A stretch of 64,000 nucleotides of DNA from JBDTSW01 sp963758845 (GCA_963758845.1 CAVWWX010000002.1:1054001-1118000), one strand, 5' to 3'; positions 54,952-62,528 are shown, counted from the stretch's first letter. Notes: generated by a model from the sequence alone, not told the origin. A program made the numbers and translations.

Positions 54952-55356
54952 ATGTCGGAGGAGAACGTGGAGATCGTGCGCCGAGCCTACGAGGCCTTCA
55001 ATCGGGGCGACATCGATGGGGCGCTCGCCGTCCTCGCCTCTGACTTCGAGTACATCCCAAGCGGTGCGATCCCCGGTGTTACTGAGACCTACCGGGGGCC
55101 CGAGGGTTTCAAGCGGTTCGTGGGTTGGCTGCTGGACCAGTTCGACGATGTCCAATTCGAGATCAACGACGTGATCGGGCACGACGACGATCAGTTGGTG
55201 TTCCGCCACACGAATCGGGGGCGCGGGAAGCGAAGCGGGGCCGAGACCAGCTGGGATGTCTGGCAGGTCGTGAGGTTCCGAGACGGCAAGGCGGTTGGCG
55301 CCCACGCGTTCACGACCAAGGAAGAGGCCCTCGAAGCCGCCGGGCTGCGGGAGTAG
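54952..55356 (+). CDS. SnoaL-like protein 3
   Basis: 134 residues, intact. MSEENVEIVRRAYEAFNRGDIDGAL, then the cone-shaped NTF2 fold with YRGPEGFKRFVGWL, the GKRSG loop and the shared end EALEAAGLRE. It begins 3 nt after the stop of copy 2 (TAG-GCG-ATG), so it is probably co-translated with it. No substrate residues can be assigned. It is followed by repeat copy B. Confidence 0.85.
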   Translation: MSEENVEIVRRAYEAFNRGDIDGALAVLASDFEYIPSGAIPGVTETYRGPEGFKRFVGWLLDQFDDVQFEINDVIGHDDDQLVFRHTNRGRGKRSGAETSWDVWQVVRFRDGKAVGAHAFTTKEEALEAAGLRE

Positions 55357-55363
55357 GCGCTTC

Positions 55364-55510
55364 GGACGAAGAGCGGTAGTTCTTGAATCATGCCGCCAGG
55401 CGTACCCGCTCCACGATCCGTGGGTGGTAGCGAGAAACGAATCGGGCCGGGTATATGCCTGCCGCTGCGACGCACGACTCAGGCGTGCCGAGATGTCGGA
55501 CTTGCATGAT
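55364..55510. repeat. Array repeat, copy B
   Basis: Contains AAGCGGTAGTTCTTGAATCA, the core GGTGGTAGCGAGAAACGAAT and CTGCGACGCACGACTCAGGC. The complement reads ARFVSRYHPRIVERVRLAA then TGA. Confidence 0.85.
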
Positions 55511-55609
55511 GACCACGGCGGCGATCTATCCGTGGAGCTCTCCAGAAATCGTTAGGGTCAATGGGTGTCCGCGATACACGGCGCTATGTCGTGGGAAGGT
55601 CGAGGCAAG

Positions 55610-55873
55610 ATGGCCACGCTGCTGGTGTTTCATGAAGTAGACGACGTCGATCATTGGGCGGCGTCACCGAAGCGGGACGAATTCTTCGGCCCGATGGGCA
55701 TCACGACGCGCACATTTCGCGACCCTGGGAACTCGAATCGGGTCGGCGTGATCTTCGAGGGCGTTCCGGACCTCGAGACCTTCGAGCAAGGCCTGCAGAC
55801 CGACGAGGCGGCGGAGGCGATGAAACACGACGGTGTGCGCCCCGAGACGATCGTGACTCTGGTCGAGGCGTAG
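55610..55873 (+). CDS. Small dimeric alpha-beta barrel-like protein, unknown
   Basis: 87 residues from ATG 55610; an upstream in-frame GTG would add 15 residues. MATLLVFHEVDDVDHWAASPKRDEFF and RVGVIFEGVPDLETFEQGL look like a ferredoxin-like/Dabb fold of the kind found in small stress or monooxygenase-like proteins. It sits between repeats B and C inside the SnoaL array but is not SnoaL-like. No catalytic residues identified. Confidence 0.6.
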   Translation: MATLLVFHEVDDVDHWAASPKRDEFFGPMGITTRTFRDPGNSNRVGVIFEGVPDLETFEQGLQTDEAAEAMKHDGVRPETIVTLVEA

Positions 55874-56338
55874 CCCGCCCGGTCCCTGCCGGCCGATTGA
55901 CATTGGGGTCGGTCAAGGCGCTCATCCTGAACGCTATGGACGCTTTGAACGAAAAGCGGTGATCTCCGCTCACGCGGCTAGGCGTATTCGCTCGACTATT
56001 CGTGGGTGGTAGCGAGAGGCGAATCGGGCCGGGTATACGTCTGCCGCTGCGACGCACGACCAGGCGTGACCGAGACTTCCTGCGTGCGACGCGACGCTCG
56101 GCCTGGTCGTAGAGCCCCAGCCCTGGGCTCCCCGCCGGATGGTCGCGGACATGCATGTTGCGGATTCAGCGCTGCCGCCACGCCACTGAGGCCCAGCATC
56201 CTTAAGGCTTCGGTCATACCCTTACCGTCCGGGCCCATGAGAAGCGCGCCCACGGTGGTCACTGCGTCGGGGGGTGCTAGCACGGCCCGCCGCGCAGCGC
56301 GGACGACTCGATTATGGCCGGGTGAGCCTGAAGACGAG
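55874..56338. other. Interval with repeat C and no clear gene
   Basis: Besides repeat C (55947-56076), a minus-strand open frame of about 95 codons (from 56283) overlaps it, but its second half is just the repeat read backwards. Nothing else is supported. Confidence 0.4.
55947..56076. repeat. Array repeat, copy C
   Basis: GAACGAAAAGCGGTGATCTC, the core GGTGGTAGCGAGAGGCGAAT, and CTGCGACGCACGACCAGGCG. The complement reads ARFASRYHPRIVERIRLAA then a stop. Confidence 0.85.
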
Positions 56339-56521
56339 CTACTTCCGGGAACTCTGCTCAGTGAGGTAGGTCGCCGACCGCACGCCGAAGACCTCGCGGC
56401 CCTGCTCGGGACGGCTGCGGTCGCGGCGCTCGTTGACGATCCCCCAGGCCAGGAGCCCGAGCGAGGTCACCACGATCGCGGAAACGACGGCTCCATAGAG
56501 GAAGATCGCTAGCAGGCTCAT
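56339..56521 (-). CDS. Small single-pass membrane protein
   Basis: 60 residues. The first half is one membrane segment (LAIFLYGAVVSAIVVTSLGLLAWGIV) followed by a basic, polar tail. The start overlaps the stop of the next upstream minus-strand gene by 4 nt, so the two are co-translated. No family. Confidence 0.5.
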   Translation of the reverse strand: MSLLAIFLYGAVVSAIVVTSLGLLAWGIVNERRDRSRPEQGREVFGVRSATYLTEQSSRK

Positions 56522-56733
56522 CGCTGGACCCGCTCGATGGTCGAATCCGAACCGACCAGCCTCGGGGCGAGGAAGGCCCCAAGTGCCAGGATCGACGGGA
56601 CCCAGACGGCGACGAAGATGCCGGCGTTCTCGTCGCCGCCGAAGTAGAGGACGATGGACAGGGCGAAGGCGAGAAAGGCGGCTACGCCGATCAGCGCTCG
56701 TGCCTGGGTGACGTACGCGTTAGTCGATCTCAT
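56518..56733 (-). CDS. Small two-helix membrane protein
   Basis: 71 residues from ATG 56733, with two membrane segments (ALIGVAAFLAFALSIVLYFGG and IFVAVWVPSILALGAFLAPRL). It overlaps the downstream 60-residue gene and lies about 120 nt after the fasciclin gene, all on the minus strand, so the three may form an operon. Function unknown. Confidence 0.55.
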   Translation of the reverse strand: MRSTNAYVTQARALIGVAAFLAFALSIVLYFGGDENAGIFVAVWVPSILALGAFLAPRLVGSDSTIERVQR

Positions 56734-56854
56734 GGTTGTCCAATCTCTGCGCGGTTCGCTAAGGCCGGGAGACGAGGCATCGACCCGGAGGCGACGGGAT
56801 AGTCGCCCCCGGGTCGTGCCCATCCCGGATTCGAGCTCGCCGGGTGGTGGGGTG

Positions 56855-57412
56855 TTACGGCGTGAAAGGCAGCAGGACGCCGTCGATCGCGTGGACGATC
56901 CCATTCGAGACCCTGGCGGCGTTGGGCGCGACGATCCCGACCGTGCGGTCTGTCGCGTCCGTCAGCTCGGCCGAGCCGCGGTCCTTGGTCAGGACCTCAG
57001 CCTTGAGGAGCGTCGGGATGCGCTTGGCGTTGACCACTTGCTTCGCGGCTCGCCGTCCGGGCGCCAGGTGGTACCTGAGAACCTGCTTGACGGCCGGCAG
57101 TCCAAGCGCTGCGACGCCGTTGAACGCGTCCTGCTCGTTGCTGGCCCCGGTCAGGTCCAGGAACGCCTGGTCGGTGGGCGCGAACACCGTCAGCTGTCGC
57201 TTGCCGCTGAGCAGGCCGTCGAGGTTCGTTGCGAGAACGGCTTCGCGAAGGATGTCGAAGTCGCCCGCGTTGTGGTCGAAGCCGGTGGCCCCGGAGATCT
57301 CGACGACCTTGTCCAGGATCGTCTTGTCCTTCTCCGTGTCGGCAGAGGCCGGGGCGGCGATCATCGCGAGCGCGGCGCCGGCGCTGATCAGGGAGATCAA
57401 AAACTTGCCCAT
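56855..57412 (-). CDS. Secreted fasciclin (FAS1) domain protein
   Basis: 185 residues. The signal peptide (LISLISAGAALAMIAAPASA) is followed by one FAS1 domain: LREAVLATNLDGLLSGKRQLTVFAPTDQAF, QVLRYHLAPG, and the terminal NGIVHAIDGVLLP. FAS1 domains mediate adhesion or ligand binding outside the cell. AAAGGAG lies 8 nt before ATG 57412. Two related 20-nt sequences (57439-57458 and 57494-57513) lie upstream, next to the decayed B12 regulator gene, so light or B12 control is possible but speculative. Confidence 0.9.
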   Translation of the reverse strand: MGKFLISLISAGAALAMIAAPASADTEKDKTILDKVVEISGATGFDHNAGDFDILREAVLATNLDGLLSGKRQLTVFAPTDQAFLDLTGASNEQDAFNGVAALGLPAVKQVLRYHLAPGRRAAKQVVNAKRIPTLLKAEVLTKDRGSAELTDATDRTVGIVAPNAARVSNGIVHAIDGVLLPFTP

Positions 57413-57438
57413 GTTGTACTCCTTTGTCGTAGGTACGA

Positions 57439-57513
57439 TCTAGAGTCTGTCTAGACTTCTCCGCGCAAGGTAGCAGGGCATGCGGGCCCAAAATCTAAGA
57501 TCTGTCTAAGTCT
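57439..57513. promoter_or_regulatory. Two related upstream sequences before the fasciclin gene
   Basis: TCTAGAGTCTGTCTAGACTT (57439-57458) and TCTAAGATCTGTCTAAGTCT (57494-57513) share TCTA-N3-TCTGTCTA, 55 nt apart. Both show partial dyad symmetry. Repeats of this kind fit binding sites for a MerR/CarH-type dimer or tetramer. The second overlaps the end of the regulator pseudogene. Confidence 0.5.
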
Positions 57514-58469
57514 TGTCCAGGTTCGACCGAGCGGGCGCGAACTCCTGCGCGACCCGTGCCGCCTCTTCGACCGGCCCACGCTCGAGCCGTAGGGCGCCGA
57601 TCTCCGCCAGGCTCTCCGCGCTCCCTCCCGCGCCCCCGATCGCGAGGCGTCTGCGCGCACCCAGGCTCGCGCAGCGCTTCCCGTGCGGCGATGAGCGGCT
57701 CAGTGTCGAGCGCCGCGACGACCACTAGGGCGGCGTCGATCGCGTCGGCTGTGTCGGCGATCGACTCGAGCGGGGTCTCCGCCCCGAGGAAGGCGATCCG
57801 CCAGCCGCGGGCGCGAAGCGCGAGCCCGAAGACGATCAATCCCAGGTCGTGCCTCTCACCGGAGGGGCAGGCGAGGAAGTGCGATCGGGCCGCTCCCGGT
57901 CATCCATCCTCGTGCGAGCCCCAGCAGTCGCCCGCGCAGGAGGCTGGTTGCGAAGTGCTCTTGGCCGATGCTGACCTCGCCGCGCGTCCAGCCATCGCCA
58001 ATCGCGCGCAAGACGGGGAGGAGGACTCCCTGGGCGACGGCGTCGAAGGAGAGCGCGGCGAACGACTGGTCGAGGATGCGGGTCGCGCTCTCCTCATCGA
58101 GTCGTCGATCGCGCGCAGGAGATCGCGAGCGGCCAGGTCCGGCATGACGGCGCCGCCTTCCGAGCCTGGGGTCGTGGGCGTCAGCCCTTTGCTGACTGCC
58201 GCCGCGGCCTGGGCCGCTGAGAGGCCTTGTCGATAACCCACGCATCGCTCGGCCCGCTGCTCGTCCGCCTCGGAGTACAGGCGGAAGCCACCCTCGGAAC
58301 GAGCGGGCGCGAAGACGCCGTAGCGCCGCTCCCACGCTCGCAGGGTGTCGATGCCGACCCCGGTGCGGCGGCTGAGCTCGCCGATTCGAAGCAGCTGGGG
58401 CGACGGTTCCTGGGCGGACTCTGGACACATACTTGACAGAGTACCGTCGCCGGCCTCTTGCGCACACAC
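57506..58469 (-). pseudogene. Decayed CarH/LitR-like MerR regulator with B12-binding domain
   Basis: The MerR HTH is intact (LLRIGELSRRTGVGIDTLRAWERRYGVF, FRLYSEADEQR). After about 58100 the frame changes to the B12-binding_2 domain (LDQSFAALSFDAVAQG; WTRGEVSIGQEHFATSLLRGR), which carries W-x9-EH, the adenosylcobalamin-capping signature of CarH. After about 57890 it shifts again to GERHDLGLIVFGLALRARGW, containing ExHxxG with the lower cobalt ligand His, and once more near 57660. It stops at 57506. GTG 58469 or ATG 58430 is the start. The intact ancestor would have been a light-sensing repressor. At least three frame breaks make it non-functional as written; the HTH alone could still be made. 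Confidence 0.8.
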
Positions 58470-58585
58470 TCAATCGCGGGGCGCCGGGTGTGGACCTCGT
58501 GTCGGCCGACGTAGGCTCTAGCCATGCACCGCACCCGCGTGCTTCGACCTGCTGAGAACGTCCTCGCTCTCTCGGCCAGTCGCGA

Positions 58586-58591
58586 GATACT
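58586..58591 (+). promoter_or_regulatory. GATACT start element of SnoaL run 2
   Basis: GATACT ends 8 nt before ATG 58600, with GCGGGGCG between. Same pattern as at 53867, 59180, 62514 and 63911. Confidence 0.55.
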
Positions 58592-58599
58592 GCGGGGCG

Positions 58600-59001
58600 A
58601 TGTCGCAGGACAACGTCGAGGTCGTGAAGGAGTTCACGCGACTCTACGAGGCGGGTGACCGCGACAAGTGGCGCGATTACTTCGATCCAGAGGTGGTCTG
58701 GGACGCATCCGCGAGCGGGATGCCCTCGGCGGGCATCTATCACGGACACCAGGGGGTGGAGCGGTTCTTTCGTGATTGGCTCGCGACGTGGACCGACTAC
58801 GAGATCGAGACCACGGACTGCATTGATGCGGGCGATGCGGTCGTGGTCGTGTTCCGGCAAGCCGGAACGGGCCGGGGTAGCGGAATTAGAACCGAACGCG
58901 ACTTCTTCAATGTCTACGAGCTGAGGGACTCGAAGGTGATCCGTTGTCGCTTGTATGAGTCGCGCGAACAGGCCCTCGAAGCCGCTGGGCTGTCGACATA
59001 G
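58600..59001 (+). CDS. SnoaL-like protein 4
   Basis: 133 residues. MSQDNVEVVKEFTRLYEAGD, then PEVVWDASASGMPS, IYHGHQGVERFF, loop GRGSGIR and tail QALEAAGLST. Divergent from the CarH-like pseudogene (130 nt apart). It stands alone before repeat D. NTF2/SnoaL fold; ligand unknown. Confidence 0.85.
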   Translation: MSQDNVEVVKEFTRLYEAGDRDKWRDYFDPEVVWDASASGMPSAGIYHGHQGVERFFRDWLATWTDYEIETTDCIDAGDAVVVVFRQAGTGRGSGIRTERDFFNVYELRDSKVIRCRLYESREQALEAAGLST

Positions 59002-59008
59002 CCGCTTT

Positions 59009-59161
59009 GGACGAAAAAGCGACGGGTCTTGATCAAGCCGCCAGGCGCACCCGCTCGACAATCCGCGGGTGGTAGCGAGAAACGAATCGGGCCACGTATC
59101 CGTCTGTCGCTGCGACGCACGGCTCAGGCGTGCCCGAGATGCGCGCTTTGCATGGAAAGCG
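59009..59161. repeat. Array repeat, copy D
   Basis: Full-length copy: GGACGAAAAAGCG, the core GGTGGTAGCGAGAAACGAAT, CTGCGACGCACGGCTCAGGC, and the 3' hairpin CGCTTT-GCATGG-AAAGCG. The complement reads ARFVSRYHPRIVERVRLAA then a stop. Confidence 0.85.
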
Positions 59162-59179
59162 GGTGCTTCGACCGGGCGG

Positions 59180-59185
59180 GATACT
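59180..59185 (+). promoter_or_regulatory. GATACT start element of SnoaL run 3
   Basis: GATACT ends 9 nt before ATG 59195, with GCGGGGGAG between; it directly follows repeat D. Confidence 0.55.
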
Positions 59186-59194
59186 GCGGGGGAG

Positions 59195-59599
59195 ATGTCG
59201 CAGGAGAACGTGGAGATCGTCCGACGCGTGACGACCGAGTTCACCGCGACGCAGCAGGTCGTGCCCGAACTGTACGCGCCTGATGCCGTCTGGGATCTGA
59301 GTTCGTGGCCCGCATGGGGCGGGCAGCAGGAGTTTCACGGCCTCGATGCCTTCATGGCGTTCTTCGCCGAGTGGACCGCCGCCTATGAGGAGTGGGCCCA
59401 GGAGGTCGAGGGCGTCTTCGACGCGGGTGGCGACCAAGTCGTGGAGACGACCCGCCAGCGAGGGCGCCTGTTGGGCAGTGACTCCTGGATCGAGTGGCGC
59501 TACGGCATCGTCTATACGGTGGAAGGCGGCATGATCAGGCGAGCGAAGCTGTACGCAACCCCTGAGGAGGCCCTCAAAGCCGCCGGGCTACGGAAGTAG
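59195..59599 (+). CDS. SnoaL-like protein 5
   Basis: 134 residues. MSQENVEIVRRVTTEFTATQQ, WDLSSWPAWGGQQEFHG, and tail EALKAAGLRK. The central Gly-Ser loop reads LLGSDSWIEW and lacks the exact SG-[VI] motif. First gene of a three-gene SnoaL run followed by the cupin gene. Start codon as in the other members. Confidence 0.85.
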   Translation: MSQENVEIVRRVTTEFTATQQVVPELYAPDAVWDLSSWPAWGGQQEFHGLDAFMAFFAEWTAAYEEWAQEVEGVFDAGGDQVVETTRQRGRLLGSDSWIEWRYGIVYTVEGGMIRRAKLYATPEEALKAAGLRK

Positions 59600-59602
59600 G
59601 CG

Positions 59603-60016
59603 ATGTCGCTGGAGAACGTCGAGATCTGCAGACGGGTCGCCGAGTTCCTTGGCGGCGACAACCCTACGGCTGGCGTTGAGGCCGCGCTGGAGTACGCCGA
59701 CCCCGAGATCGTGTTCGAGTCGGCGATCGTCAGCGGAGCGGAGGGAGGTAGCTACCGAGGCCATGACGGGCTTCGCGCGTGGGCGGCGGACTACGAGGCC
59801 GCTTTCGAGGAGGTGCGAACCACGCCCGAGGAGTTTCGAGACCTCGACGATCGGGTCCTCATGCTCGGCCGCGTGGTCGGGCGCGGGCGCGGGAGCGGGG
59901 TTACGGTCGAGTCCCCGACCGCCTTCCTGACCACCTTTCGCGGGGGCAGGATCGTCCACGCCAAGGGCTTTCTCGACTGGGATCAAGCCCTCGAAGCCGC
60001 CGGGCTCTCGGAGTAG
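59603..60016 (+). CDS. SnoaL-like protein 6
   Basis: 137 residues. MSLENVEICRRVAEFLGGDN, SYRGHDGLRAWAADYEAAF, loop GRGRGSGVTV, tail ALEAAGLSE. It begins 3 nt after the previous stop (TAG-GCG-ATG). It is the member with the clearest SnoaL-family RGHDG motif. Function unknown. Confidence 0.87.
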   Translation: MSLENVEICRRVAEFLGGDNPTAGVEAALEYADPEIVFESAIVSGAEGGSYRGHDGLRAWAADYEAAFEEVRTTPEEFRDLDDRVLMLGRVVGRGRGSGVTVESPTAFLTTFRGGRIVHAKGFLDWDQALEAAGLSE

Positions 60017-60019
60017 GCG

Positions 60020-60418
60020 ATGTCGCAGGAGAACGTGGAGGTCGTAAAGGCCGCCTTCGAGGCATTCGGTCGAGGCGACTGGAGTGCTCTCATGGGACGT
60101 CTCGACCCCGAGATCGAATGGGTTACGACGGGCCAGTTCGTGGGTGGCCAGCTCTACCAAGGTCACGATGGCGTCCGCGAGTTCCTGGATGCATTGGCCG
60201 GGGAGTTCGACAAGTTTCGCGCCGAGCCGGGGAATTTCGCGCAGGCTTCTCAAGTTGTCGTCGCGGACACCCGGGTCTCCGGTCTCGGCAAGCGCAGCGG
60301 AGTGCCGGTGGAGCTTCAGTTCAGCGTTGTCGTTTCCCTCAGAGGCGGGAAGATCGTCCACGTACGGAACTTCCTGGAAAGGCAAGAAGCCCTCGAAGCC
60401 GCCGGACTGCGGGAGTAG
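60020..60418 (+). CDS. SnoaL-like protein 7
   Basis: 132 residues. MSQENVEVVKAAFEAFGRGDWSAL, YQGHDGVREFLDALAGEF, loop GKRSGVPVEL, tail EALEAAGLRE. Joined to member 6 by TAG-GCG-ATG and followed, after TAG-GCG, by a vestigial ninth-codon-terminated start that leads into the cupin gene. Confidence 0.87.
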   Translation: MSQENVEVVKAAFEAFGRGDWSALMGRLDPEIEWVTTGQFVGGQLYQGHDGVREFLDALAGEFDKFRAEPGNFAQASQVVVADTRVSGLGKRSGVPVELQFSVVVSLRGGKIVHVRNFLERQEALEAAGLRE

Positions 60419-60421
60419 GCG

Positions 60422-60448
60422 GTGTCGCATGAGAGAATCGGCTGCTAG
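60422..60448 (+). pseudogene. Vestigial SnoaL head (eight codons) before cupin
   Basis: After the stop of member 7 and the usual GCG spacer, GTGTCGCATGAGAGA reads MSHER, matching the MSQEN head. It then ends in TAG at 60446-60448, which overlaps the cupin GTG as TAGTG. It looks like the start of a lost SnoaL gene, and could now couple cupin translation to the array. Confidence 0.6.
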
Positions 60449-60867
60449 TGGGCGACGGAGGGGCCGCGCCCGGAACCTTCCCAGGAGGTGGAGATGCCAA
60501 GGCATCCAAAGCGAGTGCTTCCGAGCACGAATCGGTTGAGGGCTACGAGGGGCACTTCGAGCACTTCGACGGCGGCTGGACCGTCGGCTTCGAGGCGTAC
60601 ACCCAGGACGCCGATCTCTCGCCCTTCTTCGACGGCCTTCCGAACAATCAATGCCAGGCCGAGCACATGGGCTACGTGATCCAGGGCAAGGTGGCGTTCC
60701 GAGACGGAGACGCCGAGGAGGTCTTCGAGACCGGCGACGCGTACTACGTGGGCCCCGGGCATACCCCGGTCCTCTACGCCGGGACCGAGGTGGTCGAGTT
60801 CAGCCCGACCGACAAGCTCGCGCAAACCATGGAGGTCGTAACCAAGAACATGGAGGCCGCCTCTTAG
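60448..60867 (+). CDS. Cupin-domain protein inserted in SnoaL array
   Basis: 139 residues from GTG 60448. The cupin core is clear: HMGYVIQGKVAFRDGDAEEVFETGDAYYVGPGHTPVLYAG. A strong SD (AGGAGG, 60483-60488) and ATG at 60494 lie within it but one base out of frame. With one extra base after that ATG the protein would start MAKASKASASEHESVEGYE, which looks like a normal cupin N-terminus. So the true start may be there and a one-base loss may have occurred; the GTG 60448 frame keeps the domain readable. Small cupins bind metals and diverse ligands; role unknown. Confidence 0.75.
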   Translation: MGDGGAAPGTFPGGGDAKASKASASEHESVEGYEGHFEHFDGGWTVGFEAYTQDADLSPFFDGLPNNQCQAEHMGYVIQGKVAFRDGDAEEVFETGDAYYVGPGHTPVLYAGTEVVEFSPTDKLAQTMEVVTKNMEAAS

Positions 60868-60897
60868 CTCAACGCCCGCCACGCGAACCGCGTCCCG

Positions 60898-60927
60898 GCC
60901 CTCGAAGCCGCCGGGCTGTCGGAATAG
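60898..60927 (+). pseudogene. Vestigial SnoaL tail after cupin
   Basis: GCCCTCGAAGCCGCCGGGCT and the following codons read ALEAAGLSE then TAG, identical to the ends of intact members, but no SnoaL body precedes it; the cupin gene stopped 30 nt earlier. GCG and the ATG of the next SnoaL gene follow. Confidence 0.8.
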
Positions 60928-60930
60928 GCG

Positions 60931-61329
60931 ATGTCGCAGGAGAACGTGGAGATCGTGCGCGGGATCTACGAGGTGCCGGACGGCATCACCGGGGCAGCCT
61001 CGGAGAGGCTCGCTCCCGATGTGCAGTTCGACTTCACCTCGGCATACCCGGACCGGCGAATACTGCGAGGGGCCGCGGAAGTCCGCGAGTTTCGAGAGAC
61101 CGGGCCCTGGCACGGCGCCCCGATTCATTTCAAGCCCGTGCGGTTCTTCGATGTGGACGACGAGCACGTGCTTGTGTTTGTTCACGTTTCAGTTGTCGGA
61201 ACGGAGAGCGGGATTCCAGTCGAGATGGATGCCGCCCACGAGTTCACGATCCGTGATGGCCTGGTCGTGTACTTCAAGGTCTATGGGGACCGTGACGAGG
61301 CCCTCGAAGCCGCCGGGCTGCGGGAATAG
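60931..61329 (+). CDS. SnoaL-like protein 8
   Basis: 132 residues. MSQENVEIVRGIYEVPDGIT, DFTSAYPDRRILRGAAEVREF, loop GTESGIPVEM, tail EALEAAGLRE. It follows the vestigial tail by 3 nt. The distinct acidic and aromatic residues of its pocket differ from its neighbours, as is true for each member. Followed by repeat E. Confidence 0.85.
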   Translation: MSQENVEIVRGIYEVPDGITGAASERLAPDVQFDFTSAYPDRRILRGAAEVREFRETGPWHGAPIHFKPVRFFDVDDEHVLVFVHVSVVGTESGIPVEMDAAHEFTIRDGLVVYFKVYGDRDEALEAAGLRE

Positions 61330-61344
61330 CTCAGGTACCGCCTT

Positions 61345-61493
61345 GGACGACAAGCGGGAGTTCTCGATCACGCGGTCAGGCGTACCCGCTCGACAATCCG
61401 TGCGTCGTAGCGAGAAACGAATCGGGCCACCTATACGTCTGCCGCTGCGACGCACGACTCAGGCGCGCTCGAGATGTGCGCTTTGCATGGAAT
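61345..61493. repeat. Array repeat, copy E
   Basis: GGACGACAAGCGGGAGTTCT, the core CGTCGTAGCGAGAAACGAAT, CTGCGACGCACGACTCAGGC and TGCGCTTTGCATGGAA. The minus-strand reading is interrupted by a TAG within it (CAGACGTATAGG), unlike copies B-D and F. Confidence 0.8.
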
Positions 61494-61571
61494 GTATAAG
61501 CGCGCGGCTAGGGGAGCGCCAGGAGCGGGTGTAGTGTGGCGCCAAGACAGGGCGCTACGAGAGGAGTTGCC

Positions 61572-62240
61572 ATGGATCGACCGCGTTTCACCCGCGGTGA
61601 ACTCGCTTTCATCATCGGAGTTCCGGCCGCGTGGGCGATCCTTCTGCTCTTTCATCCGATTGGCGGCGAGCAGGAGACCTTCTACCCGACGGTCGACGGC
61701 AACGTCCTCGCCTGGCAGGCCGTGCACATCGGGATGGGGGTGTTCGTCGCCCTGTTCGCGATCGCCGTCTTCCTCCTGCTGCGCGGTGTAGAGGGGATTG
61801 CGGCAACGGTCAGCCGAGTAGGGCTTGTGGTGTTCGCGATCTTCTACGCGGCGTTTGAGATCACTCTCGGAGTGGGCACCGGCATCCTCACCGACAACGT
61901 GAACGCGCTGCCCGCGGCGCAGCAAGCTCCCGCGGTGGAGCAGCTCGAGGCCTACGCGGACAGCGGGCTCATCACCGCGTTCACCTATATCGGCAGTATC
62001 GGCCTGGCCATGGCGTTGGTCGGGGCTGCGCTGGCGCTTCGCAGCGCCTACGGGCTCGGCTTGGCCTCACTCGTGCTCATCATGTTGAGCGTGCCGCTAA
62101 TTGCGATCCACGAGCCGCCGTTCGGCCCGGTGGGACTCGTCATGTTCATCATCGCTGTGATTCTCTTGGTTCGCCAGGGCATTCCTGAGCCGAGCCGAAG
62201 CCCGGCCGTCGATCAGTCAGCCCCGGCCCAGCCGGCCTAA
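61572..62240 (+). CDS. Polytopic membrane protein, unknown
   Basis: 222 residues with six membrane segments. A larger outer loop (NVNALPAAQQAPAVEQLEAYADSG) lies between the third and fourth. GAGGAG at 61561-61566 lies 5 nt before ATG 61572. It is not SnoaL-related and sits between repeats E and F. It resembles small integral membrane proteins of unknown function found in actinobacteria; no family named. Confidence 0.65.
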   Translation: MDRPRFTRGELAFIIGVPAAWAILLLFHPIGGEQETFYPTVDGNVLAWQAVHIGMGVFVALFAIAVFLLLRGVEGIAATVSRVGLVVFAIFYAAFEITLGVGTGILTDNVNALPAAQQAPAVEQLEAYADSGLITAFTYIGSIGLAMALVGAALALRSAYGLGLASLVLIMLSVPLIAIHEPPFGPVGLVMFIIAVILLVRQGIPEPSRSPAVDQSAPAQPA

Positions 62241-62340
62241 GCGACCCTCCGGGTGTCTTGAAGCCCTGACGAATCAAGTAGCGCGACGCCTCCCAGGTCT
62301 CCCGAATCGAAAACGGAGTGGAAGTGCGAAAGGCTTCTGC

Positions 62341-62494
62341 TTCGCACGAAAAGCGGTAGTTCGGGTCACCCTGCCACGCGTACTCGCTCGACGATTCGTG
62401 CGTGGTAGCAAGAGATGAATCGGGCCGGGTATACGTCTGCCGCTGCGACGCACGACTCAGGCATACCGGAGATGTCCGCGTTGCACGGAAGGCG
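62341..62494. repeat. Array repeat, copy F
   Basis: ACGAAAAGCGGTAGTTCGGG, the core CGTGGTAGCAAGAGATGAAT, CTGCGACGCACGACTCAGGC and GCGTTGCACGGAAGGCG. The complement reads ARFISCYHARIVERVRVAG then a stop. The 100 nt between the membrane-protein stop and this repeat hold nothing recognisable. Confidence 0.85.
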
Positions 62495-62513
62495 TCTGTC
62501 TTCGCCCGCGCGG

Positions 62514-62519
62514 GATACT
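62514..62519 (+). promoter_or_regulatory. GATACT start element of SnoaL run 4
   Basis: GATACT ends 9 nt before ATG 62529, with a run of seven G then CG between; directly after repeat F. Confidence 0.55.
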
Positions 62520-62528
62520 GGGGGGGCG

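Noticed and set aside
55996..56283. Minus-strand frame of 95 codons near repeat C
   Set aside because: Its C-terminal half is the array repeat in a frame different from the conserved one, and the N-terminal half matches nothing recognisable.
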